Origin: Acetobacter aceti
Lineage (GTDB): Bacteria; Pseudomonadota; Alphaproteobacteria; Acetobacterales; Acetobacteraceae
Reading direction: 5' to 3'
DNA: 64,000 bases
Assembly: GCF_002005445.1 (NCBI RefSeq)
Contig: NZ_CP014692.1
Location: 1,240,001 to 1,304,000, forward strand
The notes under the pieces are model-generated. The model ran no database searches. It had not been told where the DNA came from and worked only from the letters and a program-made list of their open reading frames with translations. The position numbers and the translations under genes are program-made. Positions 8,691-17,996 of the stretch are shown in pieces (position 1 is the first letter of the stretch; every line of letters begins with the position of its first letter).

Positions 8691-9176
8691 ATGACAAGCA
8701 GTCGCTACAGAAATTTTGGCGGAATTCAGTCCTTTTCAGCCATGGATCTGGCGCTGGCTGAAGCCCATGCCGCCGCGCATAGAGAAGAGGTTCCGGTGGG
8801 AGCCGTCGTTCTGTCCGCTAACGGAGTCCCCCTGGCCAGTGCCGGCAATGAAGTCGAGGAACGGAATGATCCGTCAGCCCACGCGGAAATGCTCGCCATG
8901 CGAAAGGCGGCTCAGGTCACAGGATCGACACGGCTTGACGACTGCACACTGGTCGTCACGCTGGAACCTTGTCCGATGTGCGCGGCGGCGGCGGTGCATT
9001 TTCGTGTGCGGCGAATTGTCTTCGGCGCGTATGACCCGAAAGGCGGCGGGATTGATCATGGACCACGGGTCATCGACCATCCGACCTGCCTGCGTCATAT
9101 CGAGATTATCGGTGGCGTGAGGGAGCAGGAGAACGGCCTGCTCCTGAAAAATTTCTTCAGGAAGCTGCGTCGATGA
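8691..9176 (+). CDS. tadA: tRNA-specific adenosine deaminase TadA
   Basis: Zinc-dependent deaminase that converts A34 to inosine in tRNA-Arg(ACG); essential in most bacteria. The zinc and proton-shuttle motif HAE is in PSAHAEMLAMRKAA, and PCPMC supplies the other two zinc ligands. The family N-terminus normally begins near MDLALAEAHAAA, which corresponds to an ATG at 8742. The ATG at 8691 would add 17 residues; no strong ribosome binding site separates the two, so the start is uncertain. Confidence 0.92.
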   Translation: MTSSRYRNFGGIQSFSAMDLALAEAHAAAHREEVPVGAVVLSANGVPLASAGNEVEERNDPSAHAEMLAMRKAAQVTGSTRLDDCTLVVTLEPCPMCAAAAVHFRVRRIVFGAYDPKGGGIDHGPRVIDHPTCLRHIEIIGGVREQENGLLLKNFFRKLRR

Positions 9177-9508
9177 GTGCGTCAGGCAGGATGGTGGATA
9201 CAGTCGCCTGCGCGGCTGATTGCAGGGTGTGACCAAAGTTTAACACTTGCAAGCTGAGTGTCTTTTCTTCCGGACCCGGAATATGCGGAGCCTGCATCCT
9301 TTTCTTTCCGCCGTTCTGAGAGAATGCGGCGAGCGGAAGATACGGGCAGGAGGTAACGGACGTTTCATCCAGCCGTATGGTTGGCGTTCGGCAGGTTCAG
9401 GCATTTTCCCTTTTGTATCAGGGGACGGATTGCTCTCTCGCCCGTCTCCGACCATCATCGGCTCAGGGTCGCCAGACGGCCCGGTTCAAGGGATTTATCG
9501 GAAAAGAC
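9177..9508. other. Intergenic region upstream of Deg protease
   Basis: About 330 bases between tadA and the Deg protease start. Open frames in several directions cross it, but none has a ribosome binding site or recognisable product. It presumably holds the protease promoter. No hairpin or operator stood out. Confidence 0.4.
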
Positions 9509-11053
9509 ATGCCAGTAAAGAATTCGTCGATCCGCCAGACCCGCAAGCGTTTCATGACGACAGCTGCCGTCATGGCGGGTCTCGGTGTCACAGCACTTGC
9601 ATCACCTCTCGTTCCGGATCTGATTCCATCCGCTCTCGCCGATGCGCCAGGCCCCATCCAGCCGACCAGTCCGAACCGGACTATTCCTGATTTCGTGACG
9701 CTGGTGAAACAGGTGAAACCGGCCGTCGTGTCCATCACTGCGATGATCCGTCCCGACCCGGCTGAGGGTGAAGAACAGGGCATGCAGCAGTTGCCCTTTC
9801 CTTTTCCCTTCCAGATGCTGCCGCAGCAGCAGCGCCAGGCTGTAGAAGCTCGTGGGTCGGGTTTCATTCTGTCGGCTGACGGTTTTGTCGTGACCAATAA
9901 TCATGTGGTCAAAGGGGCGACAAAGGTCACGGCGACGCTCGATGACGGCACAACCCTTCAGGCCCGCGTCATTGGTCGCGATCCGAAAACCGATATCGCG
10001 CTGCTCAAGCTGAACAGCACCAGAAAGCTGCCGTTTATCGAACTCGGTGAGTCCGACGATGTGCAGCCAGGTGAGTGGGTCATCGCCGTGGGCAACCCTT
10101 ACGGGCTTGGCGGCACGGTCACGGCGGGTATCGTTTCCGCTCTGGGACGTGACATCGGCGACGGGCCTTACGATAACTTCTTTCAGGTCGACGCACCGAT
10201 CAACCGGGGCAACTCGGGTGGTCCGCTCATCACACAGGACGGCAAGGTTGTCGGTGTGAATACAGCCATTTTCTCGCCGTCAGGTGGGTCGATCGGCATT
10301 GGTTTCGCCATCCCTTCCGACACCGTGAAAACGGTGGTGTCGCAGCTTCAGAAGACCGGTCATGTGACACGCGGTTATCTTGGCGTCGAGGCTCAGGTCA
10401 TCTCGCAGTCCATGGCGAGCGCCCTGAACCTGAAGCCAGCGACCCCGGATGCGCCACCCGCGGGTGCGCTTGTCGCCAACATCACGCCTGACAGTCCTGC
10501 GGCCAAAGCCGGCGTCAAGGCGGGGGATGTGATCGTCAAACTGAATGGCAAAGTGGTTGAGACGCCTCACACATTGGCGGTGAAGGTTGCGGCCATCGCG
10601 CCGGGAACGGATGCCACGCTCACAGTGCTGCGGAACGGAACACCGAAAGATCTCACTGTTCACATTGTGAATCAGTCTGCAGCCAGCAATGCTTCATCCG
10701 CTGGTGCCGGAGCTCATGGTGAGAAGATCGGTGTGAGTCTGCAACCGCTGACTGGCGATATCCGCCAGCAGCTTGGTCTCGATCATTCCGTGCATGGCGT
10801 GGTGGTGTCGGACGTTCAGCCGGGCTCTCCGGCGGATCAGGCTGGTCTGCGTCCCGGCGACCTGATTCAGGCTGTTGGTGAACAGGCGGTCGAGACGCCA
10901 TCTGCGGCCGTTTCCGCTGTTTCTGCGGCGCTGAAAGCGCGTCATGCCGTGATGCTGCGTATTCTGCGCGATGGTCAGTCGCTGTTTGTCGCTGTGTCTC
11001 TGGATGGTAATTCAGATAACAGCGCGCCGTCTTCCGACGACGACGGACAGTAG
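9509..11053 (+). CDS. degP: Periplasmic serine endoprotease, Deg/HtrA family
   Basis: ATP-independent periplasmic protease and chaperone for misfolded envelope proteins; 514 residues. The N-terminus has twin basic clusters and a hydrophobic stretch ending at ALA-DA (about residue 45), a signal peptide. The catalytic triad is visible: His132 in TNNHVV, Asp162 in KTDIALL and Ser236 in GNSGGPL. Two PDZ domains follow at about residues 280-375 and 400-500. The chosen ATG gives the complete signal peptide; a frame starting at 9377 would place 44 unlikely residues before it. A long hairpin follows the stop. Confidence 0.94.
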   Translation: MPVKNSSIRQTRKRFMTTAAVMAGLGVTALASPLVPDLIPSALADAPGPIQPTSPNRTIPDFVTLVKQVKPAVVSITAMIRPDPAEGEEQGMQQLPFPFPFQMLPQQQRQAVEARGSGFILSADGFVVTNNHVVKGATKVTATLDDGTTLQARVIGRDPKTDIALLKLNSTRKLPFIELGESDDVQPGEWVIAVGNPYGLGGTVTAGIVSALGRDIGDGPYDNFFQVDAPINRGNSGGPLITQDGKVVGVNTAIFSPSGGSIGIGFAIPSDTVKTVVSQLQKTGHVTRGYLGVEAQVISQSMASALNLKPATPDAPPAGALVANITPDSPAAKAGVKAGDVIVKLNGKVVETPHTLAVKVAAIAPGTDATLTVLRNGTPKDLTVHIVNQSAASNASSAGAGAHGEKIGVSLQPLTGDIRQQLGLDHSVHGVVVSDVQPGSPADQAGLRPGDLIQAVGEQAVETPSAAVSAVSAALKARHAVMLRILRDGQSLFVAVSLDGNSDNSAPSSDDDGQ

Positions 11054-11059
11054 GAACTT

Positions 11060-11095
11060 CTGGTCTTCTGTTCCTGCTTTGGCGCAGAAGACCAG
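11060..11095. terminator. Hairpin after Deg protease gene
   Basis: An 11-base perfect stem (CTGGTCTTCTG/CAGAAGACCAG) with a 14-base loop begins seven bases after the protease stop. There is no T-run directly after it, so it may act as a transcript-end hairpin or a weak terminator. Confidence 0.55.
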
Positions 11096-11132
11096 CATAT
11101 CGCGCCGTAATACTTGGTTTGTGTTTATTGAT

Positions 11133-11582
11133 TTATTTTCCAGCCAGTTTAAAAAAATACCATCCTCCCCGATGCGTGGCTTCGTAGTGGTCTAAAACGT
11201 AGCCGTTCCAGTGTGCCCAGAGAAACATGGCGGGTGTACCGAAGAGAAAGAAAAAGGCTGCAAAGCAGAGAGAAAATATAACAAGAAATGATTCCACGGG
11301 TTGGGATTTTGTGTTGTTTCTTATGGCAGCGATTATAATAGCAAGATAAAATATAGGAAAAAATAGCATACCAATTATTTTTCCATCAAATTGAAACATT
11401 TTTATATTAGATATTTTTTTTATAAAAGGAAAAAAATCGCCGTGAATAACAGAGAATACAATCCATGTAAATAAAATAGATAAAGATACGAAAAACAGGT
11501 GAATTAACACTTGAGCGGACTTTTTTGTTCCTTTTTTGCCTCTTGGCGCTTTAATAATGACAATTATTTTGTAATTTCTCAT
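11133..11582 (-). CDS. Small multi-pass membrane protein, possible immunity protein
   Basis: Hypothetical inner-membrane protein of 149 residues with about three hydrophobic segments (near residues 25-45, 65-85 and 98-120) and a basic N-terminus. It is strongly AT-rich compared with its GC-rich neighbours, a sign of transfer. Its ATG begins one base after the stop of the upstream toxin-like ORF, the usual layout of a toxin followed by its immunity gene. That role is inference: no family was firmly recognised. The longer frame to 11666 only re-reads the upstream gene. Confidence 0.6.
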   Translation of the reverse strand: MRNYKIIVIIKAPRGKKGTKKSAQVLIHLFFVSLSILFTWIVFSVIHGDFFPFIKKISNIKMFQFDGKIIGMLFFPIFYLAIIIAAIRNNTKSQPVESFLVIFSLCFAAFFFLFGTPAMFLWAHWNGYVLDHYEATHRGGWYFFKLAGK

Positions 11583-11583
11583 T

Positions 11584-12290
11584 TTATTTTCCAATTGTAT
11601 AAATAAACTTACCGCTATAAAAGTAAATATACCTACCTTTTTTCTCAAGGTAGATAATAACGTCATTTATTGTCCTGAAATTTTCTCGTTCTTTTACGAA
11701 ATCTATAGCCTTGGCAGTTTCACCCTGCTGTGAGTCTAAACGGGCCAACACCCAAGCAACACCTAATGATACCACTAATCCAACAGAAAAAGTTACTATT
11801 ATCGGGATGCCGAATGAACTCAGGATGATTCCAATAGCTGTTCCGACAAAAGTAGCCAAAACAGTTTGAAAGATATCGCTCAGTATCGTGACGCCCAAGC
11901 GTGTCATATCCAATTTGTCTTGTAGAAGCTCATGGACGATATCCCAGGCGACAAGGCAGACAATGGAAATTCTGGTCCCTTTCAGAGCTTCGCCGATCAT
12001 TTCCTTTCTGCCGATAATAAAACCGGCCTCTTTAACGATTGGATGATCACGTAAATAACGTGTTCCCGTCAATTTATCCCGCAATCCGAGGTATCCCTTG
12101 AAAATAACGATCTCTTTTCCGGCTTTGGTTGTGGCCAGATAGGCATCGCCCCAGACGCCCAGCAGCATAACCTGTTTTACAGCGCTTTTTGCATTCGAAA
12201 AGGCGTCTTTCCAACCTAATATATCTATATAAGTATTGTCCTTAAGTATTTCATTGACCTGATCGACAGTTGAAAAGGGATTGGCTCTAT
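11584..12290 (-). pseudogene. 5'-truncated toxin-like ORF with glycine-rich membrane helices
   Basis: Open frame of about 235 residues whose natural beginning is missing: sense sequence starts directly at the stop codon of the DUF6525-like pseudogene, around NPFSTVDQVNEIL. It has a soluble N-terminal part (KDAFSNAKSAVKQVMLLGVWGDAYLAT) and a central block of hydrophobic, Gly-rich helices (VLATFVGTAIGIILSSFG, IIVTFSVGLVVSLGVAWVLA). A charged C-terminus (ETAKAIDFVKERENF) ends it. This resembles the C-terminal domain of membrane-targeting contact-dependent or type VI effectors, by inference only. It is AT-rich, has no ribosome binding site, and is followed by a putative immunity gene. Confidence 0.5.
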
Positions 12291-12619
12291 CGCAAAATCG
12301 ATACACTGGCCGCATCATGGGGCAGCGCCATGCCATATGTTGCGCAATAGCGTGCGGCGAAGGCCTCGCGTTCCAGCCGTTCGCAATAATCGAGATAGCG
12401 GAGCAGCGCGCGTTCCGCCCGTGCCGTCCGGCCGTAAATACCCTTATGGTGTCGCCAGAGGAGCATCAGGTTAACCGACCATGCGTCATAGGCATGTTCC
12501 GTGACACGCCTGCGGATGCGGGCCGGCAACGCATCGAAAGCCGACCAGTCATCACCGTCATAACGACGTCACATCTCGTGGCGGAGGGTCCGTTCGTTGC
12601 TGATGGCGTTTTCAGACAT
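12287..12619 (-). pseudogene. DUF6525-like protein gene with in-frame TGA
   Basis: A 110-codon frame begins at ATG 12619 (MSENAISNERTLRH), is cut by TGA at 12569-12571 after 16 codons, and continues in the same frame as RRYDGDDWSAFDALPARIRR to a stop at 12287. The expected residue at the stop is Trp or similar (TGG to TGA). The continuous sequence resembles a small alphaproteobacterial family (DUF6525, from memory) of unknown role, with conserved EHAYDAW and a basic ARAERALLRYLDYCERLE helix. One base substitution separates it from an intact gene. Confidence 0.6.
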
Positions 12620-13540
12620 CTTCCAGCGTCTCCTGCTGCTCCCAGATCGGGAAAGGAGCAGCCAGAAATGCTCTTTGGCCCGAATGACGCCCGGCCGTAC
12701 GCTGTCGATGAAGAATTTGAACCGCTCCGGCACTAACGGACGCCGCGCCCGCCAGACAAAGCTGCTGATCCCGTATTCTTCGGTTTCCGGCACATGGTTC
12801 TGAAACTCGAACAGCTCCTTGTACCAGAGTGGATGTTTGTGGACCTTGTCATAATCGAACCGGTGAGTGTCCAGAATCTGTGCACAGGAAACGACGCCGT
12901 GATCCGCCTCGACGATGTCAGCATCGGCGTTCAGAGCCTGAATGATCTTGCGGGCCGCATCCCGCTGCTCCGGGGTGGCGCTTGAAACCTTGTTCAGAAC
13001 CACGACATCAGCGAACTCAATCTATTCAACCAGCAGATCGACCAGAGCCCGCTCGTCGTCTTCGCCTACTGTCTCGCCGCGGTCATGCAGGAAGCCCGTC
13101 GAACTGTAATCTTTCAGCAGGCTCACGGCATCCACGACCGTTACCATTATGTCGAGCCGGGCAATGTCGGACAGGCTTTCTCCGGCTTCATCACGAAATT
13201 CGAATGTCGCCGCAACGGGCAGGGGTTCTGCAATTCCGGTCGATTCAATCAGCAGGTAATCGAAACGGCCTTCTTCTGAGAGCCGTCGCACTTCCTTCAG
13301 CAGGTCATCACGTAGGGTGCAGCAGATACAGCCGTTGCTCATGTCCGCGAGCGTCTCGTTCGTGCGCGACAGATCGCTGCCACCGCGCACCAGATCGGCG
13401 TCGATGTTCACGCCGCTCATGTCGTTGACGATCACGGCGACCTTCCGGCCTTCGCGGTTGTTCAGAACATGGCTGAGAAGCGTGGTTTTGCCAGCTCCCA
13501 GAAAGCCGGAAAGAACGGTTACCGGAAGTTTTTCGCTCAT
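12620..13540 (-). pseudogene. zigA: ZigA-type COG0523 zinc metallochaperone GTPase, broken
   Basis: COG0523 GTPase of the zinc-starvation (ZigA/YeiR) group. The N-terminal part is intact: Walker [12 protein letters not shown], the metal-binding CICC of [11 protein letters not shown], and ESTGIAEP. At 13022-13024 a TAG interrupts LLVE-stop-IEFADVVVLNK, where family members have Gln (CAG). The same frame then continues with FADVVVLNKVS and YGISSFVWRARRP, but ends near FWL. The last 80-100 residues of the family are absent, replaced by the start of the DUF6525-like gene. The start at 13540 gives [13 protein letters not shown] Zur-like palindrome lies 43 bases upstream. Confidence 0.82.
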
Positions 13541-13582
13541 GACGGCCTGCCTTACCTGGATAGCGATCCAGCGATTATGCAT

Positions 13583-13603
13583 ATTATGTTATAATATAAT
13601 AAT
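13583..13603. promoter_or_regulatory. Zur-like operator upstream of zigA
   Basis: The AT-rich near-palindrome ATTATGTTATAATATAATAAT is centred on GTTATAATATAA, the core of known alphaproteobacterial Zur boxes. It lies about 43 bases before the zigA-type start, as expected for zinc-dependent repression of a zinc-starvation GTPase. The match is by eye. Confidence 0.65.
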
Positions 13604-13718
13604 TCATGGCAGAATCACGAACAGGGCAGCGTTGGAGGCAGGTAGGTGACTTCTGAAGGAAAGCTGTGAATCCAAATCCAATACCGGTTTGTGGTCACAG
13701 CCGGATGGCTCATCCTGG

Positions 13719-14909
13719 TCAGTGATGATTCGCCAGCTTCCAGGGGAAAGCTTTCGGGCTGACAAGGCCAATTCCGATACCGATGAGCACGACTGCAAGC
13801 GATACGGGGGTCAGCACACCGAACCCGGCGAGGGACAGGACCTGACCGCCGGTGGCTGATCCCAGCAGGATACCCACATTGCTTGCGCTGTTGATGGCGG
13901 CCCCGGCAACGTCAGCCTGCGTGGCATTGGCGCGAATGGCGCCCGACATCACAAAAGGCACAATGGCTGAAAAACCGATGCACCAGATGGCGATGGCGAC
14001 GACGCACTCCCATCCAGTCATGATATGTCCGGACATCAAGCCCATGCCGACCAGCATCAGGACGCCTGCACACAGCAGCCCCAGAGCAGGTCGGCGATCC
14101 ACCATCAGGCTGGCCAGCCACAGTCCGACGATGCTCAGACTGCCCGTGACAAGTAGAACAACGCTGAGATCGTTGTCAGCCACGCCATGTTGCAGCAGAA
14201 GCGGCGTCACGTACGTGTAGAGCAGATTGTGGGCAAAGAAGAAGACAACGTCCACAAGCACGACGAGGCCGAAGTTCCGGATCGCCTCGCGGGAGCGGAT
14301 TGCCGGTACGCCACCCGGCGTGGCAGAGGAGGGGGCTGCGACAGGAGGCAGCTTGATGGCGATGAAGAGCAGAAGCAGGGCCGCCAGTCCTGTCATGATG
14401 AACATGGCGATGCGCCAGTTGGCGAAATGACCTATCGCCGCTGAACCCGGCACTCCGAGAATCGCCCCGAGAGACGTGCCGCCGTAGACAAAGGAAATGG
14501 CGCGTCCAGTCATGGCTGGTGGCACAAGCCGCGCTGCATAGGCCGCGACGACGGACATCAGCACCGCATGGGCGAGCCCTCCGATCATCCGCCCCAGGCA
14601 GAGAACAAGGAATGTGGGCGCTAGCGCGACAACGAGATTGGACGCAATGTAGCCACCGAGAGATAGCAGCACCAGCATCTTGCGGTCCATTTTTCCCGTG
14701 ACGATGGTCAGCGGCACAGCACCGAACGCCACCATCAGAGCGAAGGCGCTGATCGCCAGTCCTGCCTGCCCCTCCTGAATATGGAAGGCCCGCGCCATAT
14801 CAAGAAGAAGCCCGACAGGAGCAACCTCACTCGTCAGTGCGGTGAAAGTACAGGCGAAGAGCGCGCACAGACCGACTATCGTCGAACCGGGAAGTGTTTT
14901 GAAAAGCAT
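13719..14909 (-). CDS. MFS efflux transporter, DHA1/AraJ-like
   Basis: Twelve-helix major facilitator of 396 residues in the drug:H+ antiporter-1 group, similar in layout to AraJ/NepI-type exporters. The N-terminal half shows TSEVAPVGLLLDMA and the loop 2-3 motif GKMDRKMLVLLSL. The antiporter-type glycine-rich helix 5 (YGGTSLGAILGVPGSAAIG) follows, and a proline/alanine-rich loop separates the halves. The substrate is unknown. The gene stands alone on the minus strand, upstream of the zigA locus but separated from it by about 180 bases. Confidence 0.85.
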   Translation of the reverse strand: MLFKTLPGSTIVGLCALFACTFTALTSEVAPVGLLLDMARAFHIQEGQAGLAISAFALMVAFGAVPLTIVTGKMDRKMLVLLSLGGYIASNLVVALAPTFLVLCLGRMIGGLAHAVLMSVVAAYAARLVPPAMTGRAISFVYGGTSLGAILGVPGSAAIGHFANWRIAMFIMTGLAALLLLFIAIKLPPVAAPSSATPGGVPAIRSREAIRNFGLVVLVDVVFFFAHNLLYTYVTPLLLQHGVADNDLSVVLLVTGSLSIVGLWLASLMVDRRPALGLLCAGVLMLVGMGLMSGHIMTGWECVVAIAIWCIGFSAIVPFVMSGAIRANATQADVAGAAINSASNVGILLGSATGGQVLSLAGFGVLTPVSLAVVLIGIGIGLVSPKAFPWKLANHH

Positions 14910-15042
14910 GTCGTCCTTGAAATCAACAGGGCATGTCCTGCACGCACAGGACCATTCTCAGCCATAACTCATAATCAAGAACAATGTTTATATTTTATGC
15001 CAATATTGATGCAGCTTTTAGAAAGCTGTTCCGCATGGGGCT

Positions 15043-15282
15043 CTACTGATGTGGGTCGTTCCCTGTGCTGGCGGACGATGCGGGTTGCAGGGTGTTCTTC
15101 AATATCGTTGAGGCCGGGAAATCGACGTATTTGTGTGGAAAAACGAACGTCAGAACACCCCAGACAATGACAAGAAAAGCCGCAGCAAAAATAAACGGCG
15201 TAAAAGTCGGCAGCTTTCGGACCGGACGTTTTGCGGGCTCTTTCTTGGGGACAGGTTCGAAAATCGTGGCTTCGTCAGCCAT
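15043..15282 (-). CDS. Small single-pass membrane protein coupled to thyX
   Basis: Predicted protein of 79 residues: a basic, proline-rich cytoplasmic N-terminus ([16 protein letters not shown]), one transmembrane helix ([19 protein letters not shown]) and a short outer tail. The ATG at 15282 overlaps the thyX stop by 8 bases, so the two are translated from one message. No family is recognised. The longer frame to 15312 only re-reads thyX. Confidence 0.65.
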   Translation of the reverse strand: MADEATIFEPVPKKEPAKRPVRKLPTFTPFIFAAAFLVIVWGVLTFVFPHKYVDFPASTILKNTLQPASSASTGNDPHQ

Positions 15283-16189
15283 GCAGCACCGTCTGGAACT
15301 CGTCCCACTCACGCCGTGACAGACCGGAGTTTTCCTGCGTCACGGTTTCTCCGGTCAGCATCTTGCGGAGCAGGGCGACCATGGTGGCGGAAAATGTCAC
15401 CGCACCGACACGGTATTCCTTGAACGCGGAAGCCGCGATCGGCACCCATGCTTCGAGCATGGCCAGCATGACTTCGGCATAGGCACGAATTTCGTACTGC
15501 GCATGTGGGTCGATGCGCAGGGACAGGAAGTGCATCAGATTGTGTAGATCCACTTTCCAGTACCACTGCGTGTATGTGTTCAGCGTCAGGTTCATCCGTG
15601 CCAGCTCACGCGCCAGACCCGGACCATTCTCTGTGTCGAGCAGATTCTCGTAGGTGTCGTAGCAGCGAATGGCGTCATCCCGCAGCAGATTCATGATCTT
15701 CGCGGCGGTCTCGGCATCCAGCACGTCGCCGCGGCCCTGACGGTTGCTGACGCTCTGGGCAGCCATGTGCTCGGGGGAGGGGAGATAGAACTCCCTGTCG
15801 AGGATCGAGTAGCGCGCGGAATATTCGTTCACGTTGGCTGTGCGATGGCGAATCCACTGGCGCGCGATGAAAATCGGCAGCTTGATATGGAATTTGATCT
15901 CGCACATTTCGAACGGCGTCGAGTGCCGGTGACGCATCAGATAGCGGATCAGACCGGTATCTTCCGAGACCTTGCGGGTTCCTCGGCCATAGGAAACGCG
16001 GGCGGCCTGCACGATGGCGGCATCGTCGCCCATATAGTCGATGACACGAACAAAACCGTGGTCCAGAATCGGGTGCGCCTTGAAGAGAATCTCTTCCAGC
16101 GCGGGTACGGTAGGGCGTTTGGTCGTGGCCGTTGTCTGACCGTGCTCTTCGATTTCGGTGCGCTGGGCGTCGGTCAGGGGCATGGTCAT
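15275..16189 (-). CDS. thyX: FAD-dependent thymidylate synthase ThyX
   Basis: Flavin-dependent synthase converting dUMP to dTMP with methylenetetrahydrofolate; 304 residues from the [13 protein letters not shown] start. The ThyX signature [15 protein letters not shown] (RHR followed by Ser seven residues on) is present near residue 125-140. [15 protein letters not shown] before it and [11 protein letters not shown] in the C-terminal half are family-conserved. The long frame to 16288 has no ribosome binding site, and MTMPL fits relatives better. Confidence 0.95.
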   Translation of the reverse strand: MTMPLTDAQRTEIEEHGQTTATTKRPTVPALEEILFKAHPILDHGFVRVIDYMGDDAAIVQAARVSYGRGTRKVSEDTGLIRYLMRHRHSTPFEMCEIKFHIKLPIFIARQWIRHRTANVNEYSARYSILDREFYLPSPEHMAAQSVSNRQGRGDVLDAETAAKIMNLLRDDAIRCYDTYENLLDTENGPGLARELARMNLTLNTYTQWYWKVDLHNLMHFLSLRIDPHAQYEIRAYAEVMLAMLEAWVPIAASAFKEYRVGAVTFSATMVALLRKMLTGETVTQENSGLSRREWDEFQTVLHG

Positions 16190-16799
16190 CCGGCCTTGTG
16201 TCTTGAAGTCTGAATCGGGTGGCTGCGAGGCCCGCAGCCGTTGGGAATATGGGTCTAGCACAGGCTTTGGGTGACAAGGAAAGGTCATTCAGGAAGTATG
16301 ATGCTCCTGAAAATTTTCTGGCAGGAAAATGGGGCTGCTGGCTCAATGACTGAAGGAGGAATGCGATGGGGTACTCCATTTCGCGTCAAACAGCTTATCA
16401 GCGTGGGAGTTATCCGGGGTGAGATTGTCGAAAAGTGACCCTATCTTCGTGTAAGATGTACTCCAACTGATCGCTGTCAAACCATAGCGCTTATCGACAT
16501 GTTGCTTTAAAAAATCAGGAAAACTGTTATTAAACGTATTCAGGCAGGGCGATCTTCACACATTAAAACGCTTGATCGACGACAGATTATAGACATTCAC
16601 TGTCTGATTATCTCAGGGATTTTCCGCATTGACTCCTGAGCCCGATGTCATGAGCAGTGCAAAGATCATTAACAGGCCGTTTCGTCCGACTTTGATCGCG
16701 ACGCGTATTCCTATTGTAAAAGTTATACTGTTAATAACGTCTTATTTTTAATCCTGATGATTCGTAGTCATACTGTTCGATTGGCGGTGTCAGGCGCGT
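16190..16799. other. Intergenic region with two tiny ORF candidates
   Basis: About 610 bases between thyX and the AraC gene. On the plus strand the perfect ribosome binding site aaggagga (16353-16360) sits five bases before ATG 16366, opening an 18-codon frame ending at 16422 (MGYSISRQTAYQRGSYPG). On the minus strand 16613-16669 reads MIFALLMTSGSGVNAENP then stop, which looks like the remains of a signal peptide. Neither is called as a gene. The region is AT-richer than the flanks. Confidence 0.4.
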
Positions 16800-17738
16800 T
16801 TACTGTCTGGCAAGGCGGGCTGGAGAGATACCATAAGCTTCCCTGAAATAGCGGGTGAAGCGCCCGGTATTGGTAAATCCCCAGCGTAGTGCAATTTCCT
16901 GAACGGGCGTTCCGGGTTCTCGGCGGATATCCTCCCGTGCCCGTTCCAGTCTGATCTGGCGCTGATAGGCGGTGATTGATAATCCAAGAAACCGGCGGAA
17001 CCCGGTCTGGAGTGATCGTAGGCTGGTTCCTGTTAGCATGGCTAGCTCAGAGACAGATATGGTTTTCTGAGGATTGTCGCATATGAAATCGGTGGCGAGC
17101 TTGACATGCCGTGGCGCGACCACTGGTTGCGGCTGGTTTAAGGCTTTCGAATAACTATTCGGCCAGCTTTCCAGTACGAAATCGATCAGCATTTCATGTA
17201 CGCGCATGGCCGTCAGCCTTGTCCGGCCTAGTTCATCCGAAAAGCTGGAAGACGTGACGAAAAATAGCATAGATTGTAAGGCGGTCGCGGAGAGGGATTT
17301 CGTCGCTATCTGTGATTCGAAAACAAGACTGTTGACGACAGGACGATTCAGCAGACCCGACAAACGTTCGACGAGTAGCGACCGGTGGAAAAACAGCGTA
17401 TAATGTGTGTAGCCATCCGGAATCTCGAGCAATGGGGTGGACATCATATCAATCGCCACTGCCGTATCGGGTGAGGCGGAAACGGTTTCCCGCCCGGACC
17501 GGAAAGTCAGCACATTTTTCAGGGGCAGGCAAAAAAACACTACATCCTGCGGGATCAGGAGAGCGATACGGAAGTGGCCAGAAAACTCTGCCCTGCTGAA
17601 ACCTACCCCCAGGAGAGAGCCAAAGCGTCCCTGCATTCCAAGTATTTTGTTGTTGGATTCCGTTTCAATTCTTACAGGAGCAAAACGCTGGGTAAAGAAC
17701 TCTGTAATGCTATCCGCTCCATAAAGTGTGACGTCCAT
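16800..17738 (-). CDS. AraC-family transcriptional regulator
   Basis: DNA-binding regulator of 312 residues. The C-terminal 100 residues form the double helix-turn-helix (ISVSELAMLTGTSLRSLQTGFRRFLG, then PVQEIALRWGFTNTGRFTRYFREAYGISPARLAR). The N-terminal 200 residues match the AraC-binding-like sensor fold with no identifiable ligand. The start at 17738 (MDVTLYGAD) is preferred over 17777, which adds a short polar extension. The divergent small ORF and AT-rich region upstream give no clue to its target. Confidence 0.88.
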   Translation of the reverse strand: MDVTLYGADSITEFFTQRFAPVRIETESNNKILGMQGRFGSLLGVGFSRAEFSGHFRIALLIPQDVVFFCLPLKNVLTFRSGRETVSASPDTAVAIDMMSTPLLEIPDGYTHYTLFFHRSLLVERLSGLLNRPVVNSLVFESQIATKSLSATALQSMLFFVTSSSFSDELGRTRLTAMRVHEMLIDFVLESWPNSYSKALNQPQPVVAPRHVKLATDFICDNPQKTISVSELAMLTGTSLRSLQTGFRRFLGLSITAYQRQIRLERAREDIRREPGTPVQEIALRWGFTNTGRFTRYFREAYGISPARLARQ

Positions 17739-17789
17739 GCCTGTCCGCACTATACATGCATTTTTCCTGTGGACCATGAGAGTGAATCG

Positions 17790-17996
17790 TCAGTTGGGCC
17801 ACAAGACACATATAAAATCTTTTAGTGTCATTTTTTTATAATTATCATTCATTTTAAATTCCTGTCGCAATCGTCGTTTGTGTTTCCTGTTCACCGTGAA
17901 TATGGTGTCTATATTTTGCGCGACTTGCAGGAATATTAAAATACTGACCATCGTGATTATGGATGCGACAACGTAATCTTTGATGGCTGTTTTCAC
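17790..17996 (-). CDS. Small hypothetical membrane protein
   Basis: Open frame of 68 residues with one hydrophobic helix near the N-terminus (YVVASIITMVSILIFLQVA) and a very basic middle (RKHKRRLRQEF). It lies in AT-rich DNA just upstream of the AraC gene on the same strand. The ribosome binding site is weak and no family is recognised; it could be chance. Confidence 0.3.
   Translation of the reverse strand: MKTAIKDYVVASIITMVSILIFLQVAQNIDTIFTVNRKHKRRLRQEFKMNDNYKKMTLKDFICVLWPN

Noticed and set aside
12569..13024. Possible programmed stop read-through or selenocysteine in the zigA and DUF6525-like genes
   Set aside because: Two different stops (TAG, TGA) in adjacent genes plus loss of the zigA C-terminus fit ordinary decay better, and no recoding signal was seen.
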